DNA from: Pseudomonas sp.
GTDB lineage: Bacteria > Pseudomonadota > Gammaproteobacteria > Pseudomonadales > Pseudomonadaceae
Length of the DNA: 37,421 nucleotides
NCBI RefSeq assembly: GCF_030683065.1
Contig: NZ_JAUXMX010000039.1
Coordinates: 1-37,421, forward strand
Direction of reading: 5' to 3'
Numbering within the stretch: position 1 is the stretch's first letter; each line of letters starts with the position of its first letter. This document shows positions 9,821 through 17,696 of the stretch, piece by piece. The position numbers and the translations under genes were made by a program. The notes under the pieces were generated by a model. That model worked only from the letters and a program-made list of their open reading frames with translations, searched no databases and was not told where the DNA came from.

Positions 9821-11467
9821 ATGAATCCGAGCAAACCCAACCCTGAGTTCAGTGACGAGCAGCACACTCGAACTGAAAGCGAATACATTATCCAGGCCCT
9901 CAACGCCGGGAAGAACAAGCGTGCGCGCAAGCTACTGGGCCGCATGCACCCAGCCAAGATTGCGGCCATGTTCGAGATGCTCGACACCGAGCAGCGCATG
10001 GCGCTGTGGCAGCAGATCGACCCTGCACTCGAAGGCCGTATCCTGCCCCACCTCAGCCTCGAACTGATCGGCCAGCTGGCTGGTGACTCCGCGGACACGA
10101 CCTATGCCAGGCCTGAACAGGAGTCCGCGTCAAGCACGGCCAACCACCTGGAAGCGGTGCGCGATGCCCTGAACCTGAAGAAGCTCAAGCGTGTCGGCAG
10201 GATTTTGCACCGCATGCACCCGGCCAAGATCGCCGGGCTGCTCGAAGCGCTGCCGCCACAGGAACGGCGCAGCGTATGGAGCATGGTCGACACCGAGCGA
10301 GCCGGCAAAGTCCTGACCTACCTGCACGATGAAATACGCGTCGCACTGGCCCTGGACCTGGATATCGAGGACCTGATCGCCTCGGCCGAACATCTCGAAC
10401 TCGATGACCGGGTCGACCTGATCCAGACCCTGCCTAGCGAGTTGGGCAACAGGCTGTTGTTCGCCAGCAGCGCCAGCCAGCGCAAACAGCTCGAGTCGAT
10501 GCTCTCCTATCCCGAGGACTCGGCCGGCGGCTTGATGAACGCCGACGCCATCCAGATCCGTGCCGATGTCAAAGTCAGCACGGTGCTGCGCTATCTGCGC
10601 CTGCTGGAAAAACTGCCGCCGCAAACCGACATGCTGATGGTGGTCGACCGCAAAGGCCATTACCAGGGCGGCCTACGCCTGAGTAACCTGGTCACTGCAG
10701 ACTTGGGCCGCCCGGTGGCCGAACTGATCGACCGCGACATCGCGGGCATCGCAGTGACCCGTAAAGCCAGCGACGTCGCCCGGCTGTTCCAGGACCTCGA
10801 CCTGCTCTCCGCCCCGGTAGTGGATGAGCACAACCGGGTGATCGGCCGCATCACCATCGATGACGTGGTCGACCTGATTCGTGAAGATTCGGATCGCGCC
10901 CTGATGCAGATGGCCGGTCTCGATGACGAAGCCGACATGTTCGCTCCGGTGCTGGTCAGTTCGCGCCGCCGCGCGGTATGGCTAGGCATCAACCTGATCA
11001 CCGCCTTCAGTGCCGCCTGGGTGATCGGTCTGTTTCAGGCCACTCTGGAGCAACTGGTGGCTCTCGCCGTGCTGATGCCCATCGTGGCGAGCATGGGCGG
11101 CATCGCCGGCAGCCAGACCCTGACCTTGATGATTCGCGGCCTGGCCTTGGGCCAGGTGCAGAAAGGCAACATCCGCATCCTGCTCAACCGCGAGCTGGGC
11201 ATCTCCATCCTCAACGGCCTGCTGTGGTCGGTGGTGATCGCCTTGCTCGCCGTGCTCTGGTTCGGCGACTGGGGCATAGGTGCAGTACTCGGCGCCGCCA
11301 TCCTAGTCAACCTGCTGTGCGCAGCGCTGGCCGGTTGGGGCATCCCGCTGATCCTCGAGCGCATGGGCATCGACCCAGCGCTGGCCGGCAGCGTGATCCT
11401 GACTACCGTGACCGATGTCGTCGGCTTTTTCGCCTTCCTCGGCCTGGCCACGCTGTTGTTGCTGTAG
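9821..11467 (+). CDS. mgtE: MgtE-family magnesium transporter with duplicated N-terminal module
   Basis: A 548-residue inner-membrane Mg2+ channel/transporter. The cytoplasmic part has an MgtE N domain followed by two CBS motifs (roughly 235-365; note the segment SAPVVDEHNRVIGRITIDDVVDLI split across about 333-355). The C-terminal part, about 385-548, has five membrane helices. The last contains TTVTDVVGFFAFLG, with the conserved Asp of the MgtE ion pathway. The protein is longer than the usual 450-480 residues because an N-domain unit occurs twice: RMHPAKIA at residue 41 and again at 131, each followed by a similar helix pair. The start has only a weak ribosome-binding site, and the 106-bp gap after aguA shows no clear promoter. 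Its neighbours do not explain its role; it precedes the sulfur cluster, which is convergent. Confidence 0.9.
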   Translation: MNPSKPNPEFSDEQHTRTESEYIIQALNAGKNKRARKLLGRMHPAKIAAMFEMLDTEQRMALWQQIDPALEGRILPHLSLELIGQLAGDSADTTYARPEQESASSTANHLEAVRDALNLKKLKRVGRILHRMHPAKIAGLLEALPPQERRSVWSMVDTERAGKVLTYLHDEIRVALALDLDIEDLIASAEHLELDDRVDLIQTLPSELGNRLLFASSASQRKQLESMLSYPEDSAGGLMNADAIQIRADVKVSTVLRYLRLLEKLPPQTDMLMVVDRKGHYQGGLRLSNLVTADLGRPVAELIDRDIAGIAVTRKASDVARLFQDLDLLSAPVVDEHNRVIGRITIDDVVDLIREDSDRALMQMAGLDDEADMFAPVLVSSRRRAVWLGINLITAFSAAWVIGLFQATLEQLVALAVLMPIVASMGGIAGSQTLTLMIRGLALGQVQKGNIRILLNRELGISILNGLLWSVVIALLAVLWFGDWGIGAVLGAAILVNLLCAALAGWGIPLILERMGIDPALAGSVILTTVTDVVGFFAFLGLATLLLL

Positions 11468-11515
11468 CTGACGCAGAGGCTGTGAACAGCGAGACCGCCT
11501 CCAGGCGCCCAACGC

Positions 11516-11582
11516 GTAGCCCGGATGCAATCCGGGAAAGTCTGGCGCCTGAATGACCGCTCCCGGATTGCATCCGGGCTAC
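11516..11582. repeat. REP pair, copy 2 of the TAGCCCGGATGCAATCC family
   Basis: Perfect 22-bp inverted arms beginning GTAGCCCGGATGCAATCC enclose 23 bp. The element matches the one at 7331-7398 in the arms but not in the spacer. It lies between the convergent mgtE and SulP genes, where it could act as a bidirectional 3' stem. Confidence 0.88.
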
Positions 11583-11655
11583 AAAAGAATTCGGCTCACT
11601 TTCCTTACCTTCGTAGCGTCGCAGTAGGCGGGAGCTTTTTCACAAGCTCTCCGCA

Positions 11656-13392
11656 CTACCCCTGCGCCAGGGCGCGCCGCGTGCTCAGCGGGTCGAGCAT
11701 GCGCAGTGCCTGGTACTGGCTGACGAATACCTGCCCACCAAAGTGTTCGAGAAAGTCCGAACGGCGCAGCTGATCCATCACCGGCCCCTTCACTTCCGAC
11801 AGGTGCAACTGCACCCCGGCCGCATGCAGGCGCTCGACGATGGCTTCCAGGCTTTCCAAGGCGCTGGCATCGATCAGGTTGACCCCCGGACACATCAGCA
11901 CCAGATGGCGGACCTGCGGTCGTGCGGCGATCAGCTCGCCAATACGCTCTTCGAGAAAGCGCGCATTGGGAAAATACAAACTTTCGTCGACCCGCAGCGA
12001 CAGCACGCTGGGGCTTTCCACCACGGCAAAACGTTCGATGTTGCGAAAGTGCTCGCTGCCCGGCACCTGCCCTACCACCGCCACATGTGGGCGGCTGGTG
12101 CGCCAGAGAAACAGCAACAGCGACAGACCGACCCCCATCAGGATGCCCACCTCGACACCGAGCAGCAGCACCCCGCCAAGGGTTGCCGCCTGGGCCGCAC
12201 CGTCCTGGCGAGAATAGCGCCAGGTGCGGCCCAGGGCCTTGAGATCGACCAGGCTGAGCACCGCGATGATAATGGTCGCGGCCAGCACCGCCTGCGGCAA
12301 ATTGTGCAGCAGCGGGGTCAATAGCAGCACGCTGAGGGCAATACCGGCGGCAGTCAGCACCCCGGCCATGGGCGTCTGCGCCCCGGCATCGAAGTTGACC
12401 ACCGAGCGGGCAAAGCCGCCGGTAACCGGAAAACCACCGCTAAAGGCCGCCGCCAGGTTGGCGCCGCCCAGCCCTAACAGTTCGTTGTCCGGCTCGATGC
12501 GCTGACGGCGCTTGGCCGCCAGGGTCTGCGCCACCGACACCGACTCGACGAAGCCAACCAGGCTGATCAACAGCGCCGCCGGCAATAGCTGCAGGGCCAG
12601 ACTGTAGTCCATGGTTGGCAGGCTCAGCCCCGGCAACCCCTGGGGCACCATGCCGACGACCTTGACCCCAGCCTGCTCCAGTTGCAGCAGACTGACCGCC
12701 AGAATGGCAACGATGATTGCCAGCACCGGCCCGGCCTTGGCCAGGTTGCCAGCCATGCCGGCGCCCAGGCCCAGACGCATCAACAAGGGCTTGAGCTGGC
12801 CACGCACCCACCAGAGAAACAACAAGCTGCAGGCGCCGATCAACAGGGTCGGGCCGTGTACCGCCGGCAGGTTGTGCAGCAATGCCGGCAACAGTTGCTG
12901 CAGGTTCTCGCCAGAGGCGGAAATACCGAAGATATGCTTGAGCTGGCCGACCGCGATCAGAATCCCGGAAGCGCTGATAAAACCGGAAATCACCGGATGG
13001 CTGAGAAAATTGGCAACAAAGCCCAGGCGCAACAGGGCCATGCCAGCCAGCATCACCCCGGACAGCAGCGCCAGCAGCATGGCCGCGCCAACATACTCGG
13101 CACTGCCTGCTGGGAATAATGGCCCCAGGGCGGCAGCGGTCATCAGCGACACCACCGCCACCGGGCCGACCGCCAGGGTGCGACTGGAACCAAACAGGGC
13201 GTAAGCCAGCAGCGGCAAGATGCTGGCATACAATCCAGTTACCGGCGGCAGGCCGGCGAGCATGGCGTAGGCCAGGCTCTGCGGAATCAGCATCAGGGTG
13301 ACGATCAGCGCCGCCAGGCCATCCTGCGCGGCGGTGGCGCGGTTGTAACGCCGCCCCCAGTCGAGGCAAGGCAGCCAGCGGCGCAGGTTCAT
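11656..13392 (-). CDS. SulP-family inorganic anion transporter with C-terminal STAS domain
   Basis: A 578-residue SLC26/SulP membrane protein. The N-terminal part up to about residue 420 is a run of hydrophobic helices with the family signature around LIPQSLAYAMLAGLPP (36-51) and GLYASILPLLAYALFGSS. The C-terminal STAS domain (about 445-565) ends with CPGVNLIDASALESLE and an amphipathic helix. Such proteins move sulfate, bicarbonate or other anions. Here the direct coupling to the sulfide-oxidising gene upstream (the upstream TAA is immediately followed by this ATG, with AGGAGAAG as ribosome-binding site) suggests a sulfur oxyanion such as sulfate, sulfite or thiosulfate, but direction and substrate cannot be read from sequence. 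Confidence 0.92.
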   Translation of the reverse strand: MNLRRWLPCLDWGRRYNRATAAQDGLAALIVTLMLIPQSLAYAMLAGLPPVTGLYASILPLLAYALFGSSRTLAVGPVAVVSLMTAAALGPLFPAGSAEYVGAAMLLALLSGVMLAGMALLRLGFVANFLSHPVISGFISASGILIAVGQLKHIFGISASGENLQQLLPALLHNLPAVHGPTLLIGACSLLFLWWVRGQLKPLLMRLGLGAGMAGNLAKAGPVLAIIVAILAVSLLQLEQAGVKVVGMVPQGLPGLSLPTMDYSLALQLLPAALLISLVGFVESVSVAQTLAAKRRQRIEPDNELLGLGGANLAAAFSGGFPVTGGFARSVVNFDAGAQTPMAGVLTAAGIALSVLLLTPLLHNLPQAVLAATIIIAVLSLVDLKALGRTWRYSRQDGAAQAATLGGVLLLGVEVGILMGVGLSLLLFLWRTSRPHVAVVGQVPGSEHFRNIERFAVVESPSVLSLRVDESLYFPNARFLEERIGELIAARPQVRHLVLMCPGVNLIDASALESLEAIVERLHAAGVQLHLSEVKGPVMDQLRRSDFLEHFGGQVFVSQYQALRMLDPLSTRRALAQG

Positions 13393-15135
13393 TTATTTCT
13401 TCTCCTGTTCGAAGTTGCAGGCGGCCGGCGCGTCCACCGGCAAGGGATCGTGCGGCAGGCGCTTGGGCGCGGCCAGCCATTCGTGGCCACGCAGCATCAA
13501 GTCGAAATAGATCTTCGGCATCAGCTTGACCTTCAACTCCCAGGCTAGCCAGCGCGGCACCGTCGGGTCGAGGGGGAAGGTCGGCAGCAACTTGCCACCA
13601 TAACCGAACTCGGCCAGCACCACCTTGCCCCGCTCCACCGTCAGCGGGCAGGAACCATAGCCATCGTAGAGCGCACGCGGACCACGCCCGGCAAGCACAG
13701 CGAGGACGTTCTCGGCCACCACCGGCGCCTGCTTGCGCACCGCCGCGGCGGTCTTGGCATTGGGCGCAGCGCACACATCGCCGAGACTGAAGATATTGCC
13801 GAAGCGCGGGTGACGCAGGGTTTCATGGTCGGCCTCGAGCCAGCCGTCGGCATTCGCCAGCGGGCTCTGGCGGATGAATTCGGGCGCCCGCTGCGGAGGT
13901 ACTACGTGGAGGAAATCGAAATTTTTTTCCACCACGCTGACGTTCCCTTCAGCATCCACCTGCTTGAACCAGGCCTTGTGCGCCGGCCCATCGACCGCCG
14001 TCAGGGTGCTGCTGAAGTTGAGCTGCGCGCCATAGCGCTCGACATACTGCATCAGCGGCGGCACGAAGTCGGCGACGCCGAACAACACGGCTCCGGCCGT
14101 GCAAAACTCCACCTCGATATCCTGCAGCACACCTTGCTTCTGCCACCAGTCGCAGGACAGGTACATGGCCTTCTGCGGTGCGCCGGCACACTTGATCGGC
14201 ATCGGTGGCTGGGTGAACAGCGCACGGCCGCGGCGCAAGCTCTGCACCAGTTGCCAGGTGTAGGGGGCCAACTCGAACTGGTAATTGGAGGTCACGCCAT
14301 GCTTGCCCAGGGTGTCCTTCAGCCCTTCAATCCCATCCCAGTCAAGACTAAGACCCGGACAGACAATCAACGCGCGATAACCGACCCGGTTGCCGTCTTC
14401 CAGCACCACGCGCTGCTGCTCGGGTTCAAAGGCGGCCACCGCGGCGTGTAGCCACTGTGCACCATGGGGAATGCAGCGGGCCATCGGCCGTTCGGTCTGC
14501 GCGCGGTCGAACACCCCGGCACCAACCAGCGTCCAGCCCGGCTGGTAATAGTGCTGCTCACGCGGCTCGATCAACGCGATGCGCAACTGCGGATTGCGCC
14601 GCAGCAAGCTGGCAGTCACCGCACAGCCTGCCGCGCCAGCGCCCACCACCAGCACGTCGTAGCGCTGGGTGGGCGCCAGTGGGGCCGTGTCGGCGACGGC
14701 CTGCGACGCCTGCTGCCAACGCTGCTGCAAGCGCGGCAGCAGACCGGACAAATCATAACCAGCACCTTTGGCAGTGGCCAACAAGACCTCAGGGTCGAGG
14801 TGACGCGCCTCGCTCAGCGCCCACAGGCTGCTCGAGCGAGTACCGGTACGACAGAAAGCCAGGACCGGGCCGCGCACCTGTTCGAGCAACGCGGCGAAGG
14901 CCGCCACATCCTCCTCGCCGATTTGCCCGGAGATCACCGGCTGGTAGTGATAGTCCAGGCCGCTGGCGCGGGCCGTGGCTTCCATTTCAGCCGAGCTGGG
15001 CTGACCTTCGCCTTCGCCGTCTGGACGGTTGTTGATCACACTGCGAAACCCTGCTGCTGCCAGGGTGCCCATATCGCCGGGTTGTAACTGGGCCGCTACA
15101 GCAATGAACGGCGTCAAGCGCTTGAGCGAATCCAT
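13393..15135 (-). CDS. DUF442 phosphatase-like domain fused to type II sulfide:quinone oxidoreductase
   Basis: A 580-residue fusion. Residues 1-145 are a DUF442/TIGR01244 domain (tyrosine-phosphatase-like) with the cysteine loop FCRTGTRSS (C95). Residues 158-570 are an FAD-dependent pyridine-nucleotide-disulfide oxidoreductase of the sulfide:quinone oxidoreductase type: VLVVGAGAAG (162-170) binds FAD. Two cysteines match the active-site pair known in type II SQR, C316 in KCAGAPQK and C455 in GDVCAAPNAKTAAAV. It would oxidise sulfide to persulfide and pass electrons to quinone at the inner membrane. The start at 15135 follows GAGGAGAC; 27 more upstream codons are open but unsupported. It sits 94 bp after the persulfide dioxygenase-like gene and is coupled to the SulP gene. 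The DUF442 partner is elsewhere found fused to a metallo-beta-lactamase (Blh proteins), so the same pair is rearranged here. Confidence 0.9.
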   Translation of the reverse strand: MDSLKRLTPFIAVAAQLQPGDMGTLAAAGFRSVINNRPDGEGEGQPSSAEMEATARASGLDYHYQPVISGQIGEEDVAAFAALLEQVRGPVLAFCRTGTRSSSLWALSEARHLDPEVLLATAKGAGYDLSGLLPRLQQRWQQASQAVADTAPLAPTQRYDVLVVGAGAAGCAVTASLLRRNPQLRIALIEPREQHYYQPGWTLVGAGVFDRAQTERPMARCIPHGAQWLHAAVAAFEPEQQRVVLEDGNRVGYRALIVCPGLSLDWDGIEGLKDTLGKHGVTSNYQFELAPYTWQLVQSLRRGRALFTQPPMPIKCAGAPQKAMYLSCDWWQKQGVLQDIEVEFCTAGAVLFGVADFVPPLMQYVERYGAQLNFSSTLTAVDGPAHKAWFKQVDAEGNVSVVEKNFDFLHVVPPQRAPEFIRQSPLANADGWLEADHETLRHPRFGNIFSLGDVCAAPNAKTAAAVRKQAPVVAENVLAVLAGRGPRALYDGYGSCPLTVERGKVVLAEFGYGGKLLPTFPLDPTVPRWLAWELKVKLMPKIYFDLMLRGHEWLAAPKRLPHDPLPVDAPAACNFEQEKK

Positions 15136-15229
15136 GAATGTCTCCTCAGAGGCTGGGGAAATATTGAGCACAACGCCAGCAACAGGCACCTGCAGGCGCT
15201 CGCGGCGGACGGGCACGACTCACAACCAC

Positions 15230-16093
15230 TTAAAGTACGTCGAGGGGGATTTTCAGGTAGCGCATGCCATTGTCCTCGGCTGGCGGTAGCTGGCCGGCGC
15301 GCATGTTCACCTGCACCGACGGCAGGATCAGGGTCGGCATACCCAAGGTGGCGTCACGGGCACTACGCATGGCGACGAAATCATCCTCGCTGACCCCCTC
15401 GTGCACATGCACGTTGTGCGCGCGCTCCTCGGCCACCGTGGTTTGGTTGAGGAATTCCTCGCGCCCCGGCGCCTTGTAGTCATGGCACATGAACAGCCGG
15501 GTCGCGTCCGGCAACTCGAACAGTTTGCGAATCGAGCGGAACAGCACCCGCGCATCGCCACCGGGAAAGTCGCAACGGGCAGTACCGTAGTCGGGCATGA
15601 ACAGGGTATCGCCGACAAAGGCAGCGTCGCCGATCACATAGGTCAGGCAGGCAGGCGTATGCCCGGGTGTATGCATGGCGCGGGCGTCGATGCTGCCAAT
15701 CTGGAAGTGTTCGCCGTCAGTGAACAGGCGGTCGAACTGGCGGCCATCGGTGGCGAACTCCGGTCCGGCATTGAACAGCGTGCCGAACGTGTTCTGCACC
15801 ACCGTGATCTGCTCGCCAATAGCCAACTGGCCGCCCAGCTCGCGCTTGAGGTAGAGCGCTGCAGACAGATGGTCGGCATGCACATGGGTTTCCAGCAACC
15901 AGTCAACCGTCAGGCCCTGCTCGCGCACATAGGCAATCAGGCGGTCGGCGTTATTGTGCGAGGTACGGCCTGAAGCAGGGTCGTAGTCGAGCACCGAGTC
16001 GACGATGGCGCAGCGCTGGGTCAGCGGGTCACTGACCACATAGCTGTAGGTGAAGGTGGCCGGATCAAAAAAAGCTTCTACGTGCGCGTTCAT
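15230..16093 (-). CDS. Metallo-beta-lactamase-fold hydrolase, probable persulfide dioxygenase (ETHE1/Blh-like)
   Basis: A 287-residue MBL-fold protein. Metal ligands are visible in THVHADHLSA (H70, H72, D74, H75), HTPGHTPAC (H145), FVGDTLF (D162) and MCHDYKAPGR (H204). Spacing and the segments AFVGDTLFMPDYGTARCDFP and PGREE resemble the Blh/ETHE1 group, which oxidises glutathione persulfide to sulfite. This fits the SQR encoded just downstream, whose product is a persulfide. The start is supported by AGAGGA upstream. A perfect palindrome TACCCCTAGGGGTA begins 22 bp before the start codon and is probably its operator. Function is inferred from fold, motif and context; a glyoxalase II-like activity is less likely. 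Confidence 0.85.
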   Translation of the reverse strand: MNAHVEAFFDPATFTYSYVVSDPLTQRCAIVDSVLDYDPASGRTSHNNADRLIAYVREQGLTVDWLLETHVHADHLSAALYLKRELGGQLAIGEQITVVQNTFGTLFNAGPEFATDGRQFDRLFTDGEHFQIGSIDARAMHTPGHTPACLTYVIGDAAFVGDTLFMPDYGTARCDFPGGDARVLFRSIRKLFELPDATRLFMCHDYKAPGREEFLNQTTVAEERAHNVHVHEGVSEDDFVAMRSARDATLGMPTLILPSVQVNMRAGQLPPAEDNGMRYLKIPLDVL

Positions 16094-16114
16094 GCTGACG
16101 GTCCTCTTTTGATA

Positions 16115-16128
16115 TACCCCTAGGGGTA
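16115..16128. promoter_or_regulatory. CsoR/CstR-type operator-like palindrome upstream of the persulfide dioxygenase-SQR-SulP genes
   Basis: The perfect 14-bp palindrome TACCCCTAGGGGTA is the arrangement recognised by CsoR/RcnR/FrmR/CstR-family repressors (TACCC...GGGTA with a short AT core). It lies between a possible minus-strand -10 (GATAAT near 16140-16145) and the ribosome-binding site, a normal place for a repressor. No CsoR-family gene is in the window. Confidence 0.6.
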
Positions 16129-16245
16129 CTTAATTAAGGATTATCGTAACTGTTTTTTGATTCTATGCTTAGAACTATTAGTCATATAAGACTGCAGGCT
16201 ACTTCCGCCCCACCCTATGCCCGCGATCGTCCCTCACCAACGACA

Positions 16246-16268
16246 ACGGGCGCCCTAGAGGCGCCCGT
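16246..16268 (-). terminator. Hairpin downstream of the YeeE/DUF2892 genes, possible terminator
   Basis: Perfect 9-bp arms ACGGGCGCC / GGCGCCCGT around CTAGA begin 24 bp after the DUF2892 stop. There is no strong T-run on the minus strand, so it may be a weak terminator or processing stem separating the two minus-strand transcription units. Confidence 0.5.
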
Positions 16269-16291
16269 CATGTCCGTACCGGCTAGCAGGC

Positions 16292-16480
16292 TCAGGTGCG
16301 CTTGCAGGTATTGATGCCCAGCAACGTATAAGCCGGGCACATACGGAATAGACCAGTGGCCAGCGGCACGACACCGATCCAGCCCCACAGGCCGACCATG
16401 CCGCTCAGGGTCAAGCCAATCAGAATCAAACCGGCGGCGATGCGCAGGCTACGGTCGATGCTGCCAACGTTGGTTTTCAT
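16292..16480 (-). CDS. DUF2892 (YgaP-like) small inner-membrane protein
   Basis: A 62-residue protein with two hydrophobic helices (about 11-30 and 31-44) and the C-terminal CPAYTLLGINTC pattern typical of the DUF2892 family, often found next to rhodaneses, SQR and YeeE/YedE genes. The start MKTNVGSIDRSLR at 16480 is preceded by GGAGAT; the longer in-frame extension overlaps the upstream gene and is unlikely. It lies 14 bp after the YedE-type gene and is last of that unit. Its exact function is unknown; the cysteine pair suggests a thiol or persulfide role. Confidence 0.85.
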   Translation of the reverse strand: MKTNVGSIDRSLRIAAGLILIGLTLSGMVGLWGWIGVVPLATGLFRMCPAYTLLGINTCKRT

Positions 16481-16494
16481 GGTGATCTCCAGAT

Positions 16495-16914
16495 TTAATG
16501 ACTGCGCTGGCGTTCCAGCGCGGTGAACAACAGCATCCCGGCCAACATGGCCAGAACGAAAACGATGACCTGCCAATGGCCGCTAAGCAGCATCGCCAGC
16601 GCCGGCCCCGGACAAATCCCGGCAACGCCCCAGCCAATACCGAACAGCAGGCTGCCACCGATAAGACGCCGATCCAGCTCACGCTTGGCCGGTATTTGCA
16701 TCGGCGCACCGAGCAACGATTGTCCGCGGCGCTTGGCCCAAGCCAACGGCCCCGCGGCAACCGCGATGGCGCCCACCATCACCAGGGCCAACGACGGATC
16801 CCAGGCACCCGCCAGATCAAGAAAACCCAATACCTTGGTCGGATTGGCCATACCCGCCAGCAACAAACCGATACCGAAGAGCAAGCCGGCCAGGAATGCA
16901 GTCAGTTTGCGCAT
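16495..16914 (-). CDS. YeeE/YedE-type sulfur transport protein, second half-size subunit
   Basis: A 139-residue membrane protein with about four helices and the family motif GIGWGVAGICPGPAL, containing a conserved cysteine. Members of this family (thiosulfate transporter YeeE/TsuA, and the PmpA/PmpB pair near BigR-type regulators) move thiosulfate or related sulfur species. The ATG at 16914 lies two bases after the upstream stop and has GGGAGGG upstream, so it is translationally coupled to its partner. With that partner it probably forms the equivalent of one full-length YeeE. Substrate is not determined by sequence. Confidence 0.88.
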   Translation of the reverse strand: MRKLTAFLAGLLFGIGLLLAGMANPTKVLGFLDLAGAWDPSLALVMVGAIAVAAGPLAWAKRRGQSLLGAPMQIPAKRELDRRLIGGSLLFGIGWGVAGICPGPALAMLLSGHWQVIVFVLAMLAGMLLFTALERQRSH

Positions 16915-16916
16915 GC

Positions 16917-17348
16917 TCACCCTCCCAACAGATGACGTAGAACAAAGACCGTGACGAAACCGGCCGCCATAAAAGCCAGCGTCGCCACCAGCGAACGCGG
17001 GGATAACCGGGAAACACCACACACGCCATGACCACTGGTACAACCGGAGCCATAGCGGGTACCCACACCCACCAGCAACCCGGCCACCAGCAAACCCAGC
17101 CAGCCACTCTGGAATTCGATTGCCGGGAGCACGCTGAACAGCCCCCAGAGCAGCGGCGCCAGCAGCAGACCGAGGAGGAACATGCCCTTCTCAGCCCGCC
17201 CCTCGCCGCCCTCTAGAACTGATCCGAGTAAACCGCTGATGCCCGCGATGCGGCCGTTGCACAGCACGAAAAGACTGGCCGCCAGACCGATAAGCGCCCC
17301 GCCCGCGAGCGAACTCCATGGGGTGAAATTCAACCAATCGATACTCAT
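16917..17348 (-). CDS. YeeE/YedE-type sulfur transport protein, first half-size subunit
   Basis: A 143-residue polytopic membrane protein. The signature RYGSGCTSGHGVCG (about 99-112), with two cysteines and a glycine-rich turn, is the characteristic YeeE/YedE motif. The start ATG at 17348 overlaps the stop of the ArsR regulator by one base (TGATG) and has GGAGAGG upstream, so translation is coupled. It is paired with the next gene, and the two together with DUF2892 resemble the PmpABC arrangement of other proteobacteria. Confidence 0.9.
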   Translation of the reverse strand: MSIDWLNFTPWSSLAGGALIGLAASLFVLCNGRIAGISGLLGSVLEGGEGRAEKGMFLLGLLLAPLLWGLFSVLPAIEFQSGWLGLLVAGLLVGVGTRYGSGCTSGHGVCGVSRLSPRSLVATLAFMAAGFVTVFVLRHLLGG

Positions 17349-17671
17349 CACACCTCTCCTGCGCAGAACAACTGGTACAGCGTATTGATCACCGCCAAGG
17401 CGGCCGGGCTGCTGATCCGGTAGTGGATCAGCTTGCCTTCACGGCGAGTCTCCACCAGCCCTTCACGGCGCAATACCGCCAACTGCTGCGACAGCGTCGG
17501 CTGCTGGATACCGAGCAGGCTTTCCAGTTCGCTGACGTTGCGCTCGCCTTGCGAGAGCTGGCAGAGCAGTAACAGGCGGTCGGGGTTGGCCAGGGCCTTG
17601 AGCAACTGCCCCGCCGCATCGGCGTTGGCGCGCAACTGCTGGATATCGAGTGTCTGTTCGGAAGCGTTCAT
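17348..17671 (-). CDS. bigR: ArsR-family persulfide-responsive regulator (BigR/SqrR/YgaV type)
   Basis: A 107-residue winged-helix ArsR regulator. The DNA-recognition region is around LLGIQQPTLSQQLAVLRREG (52-71). Two cysteines, C37 (LLLLCQL) and C103 (LFCAGEV), are 66 residues apart, the same spacing as the redox pair of BigR (42/108) and SqrR (41/107). Those proteins form a disulfide or tetrasulfide bridge on exposure to sulfide or persulfide and release DNA. No ArsR metal-site motif ELCVCDL is present. It is first in the minus-strand unit with the YeeE pair and DUF2892, and has an AT-rich inverted repeat 26 bp upstream, so it is likely autoregulated. The exact name is a family assignment. 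Confidence 0.88.
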   Translation of the reverse strand: MNASEQTLDIQQLRANADAAGQLLKALANPDRLLLLCQLSQGERNVSELESLLGIQQPTLSQQLAVLRREGLVETRREGKLIHYRISSPAALAVINTLYQLFCAGEV

Positions 17672-17696
17672 CAGCCAACCTTCAATTAACCTAAAA

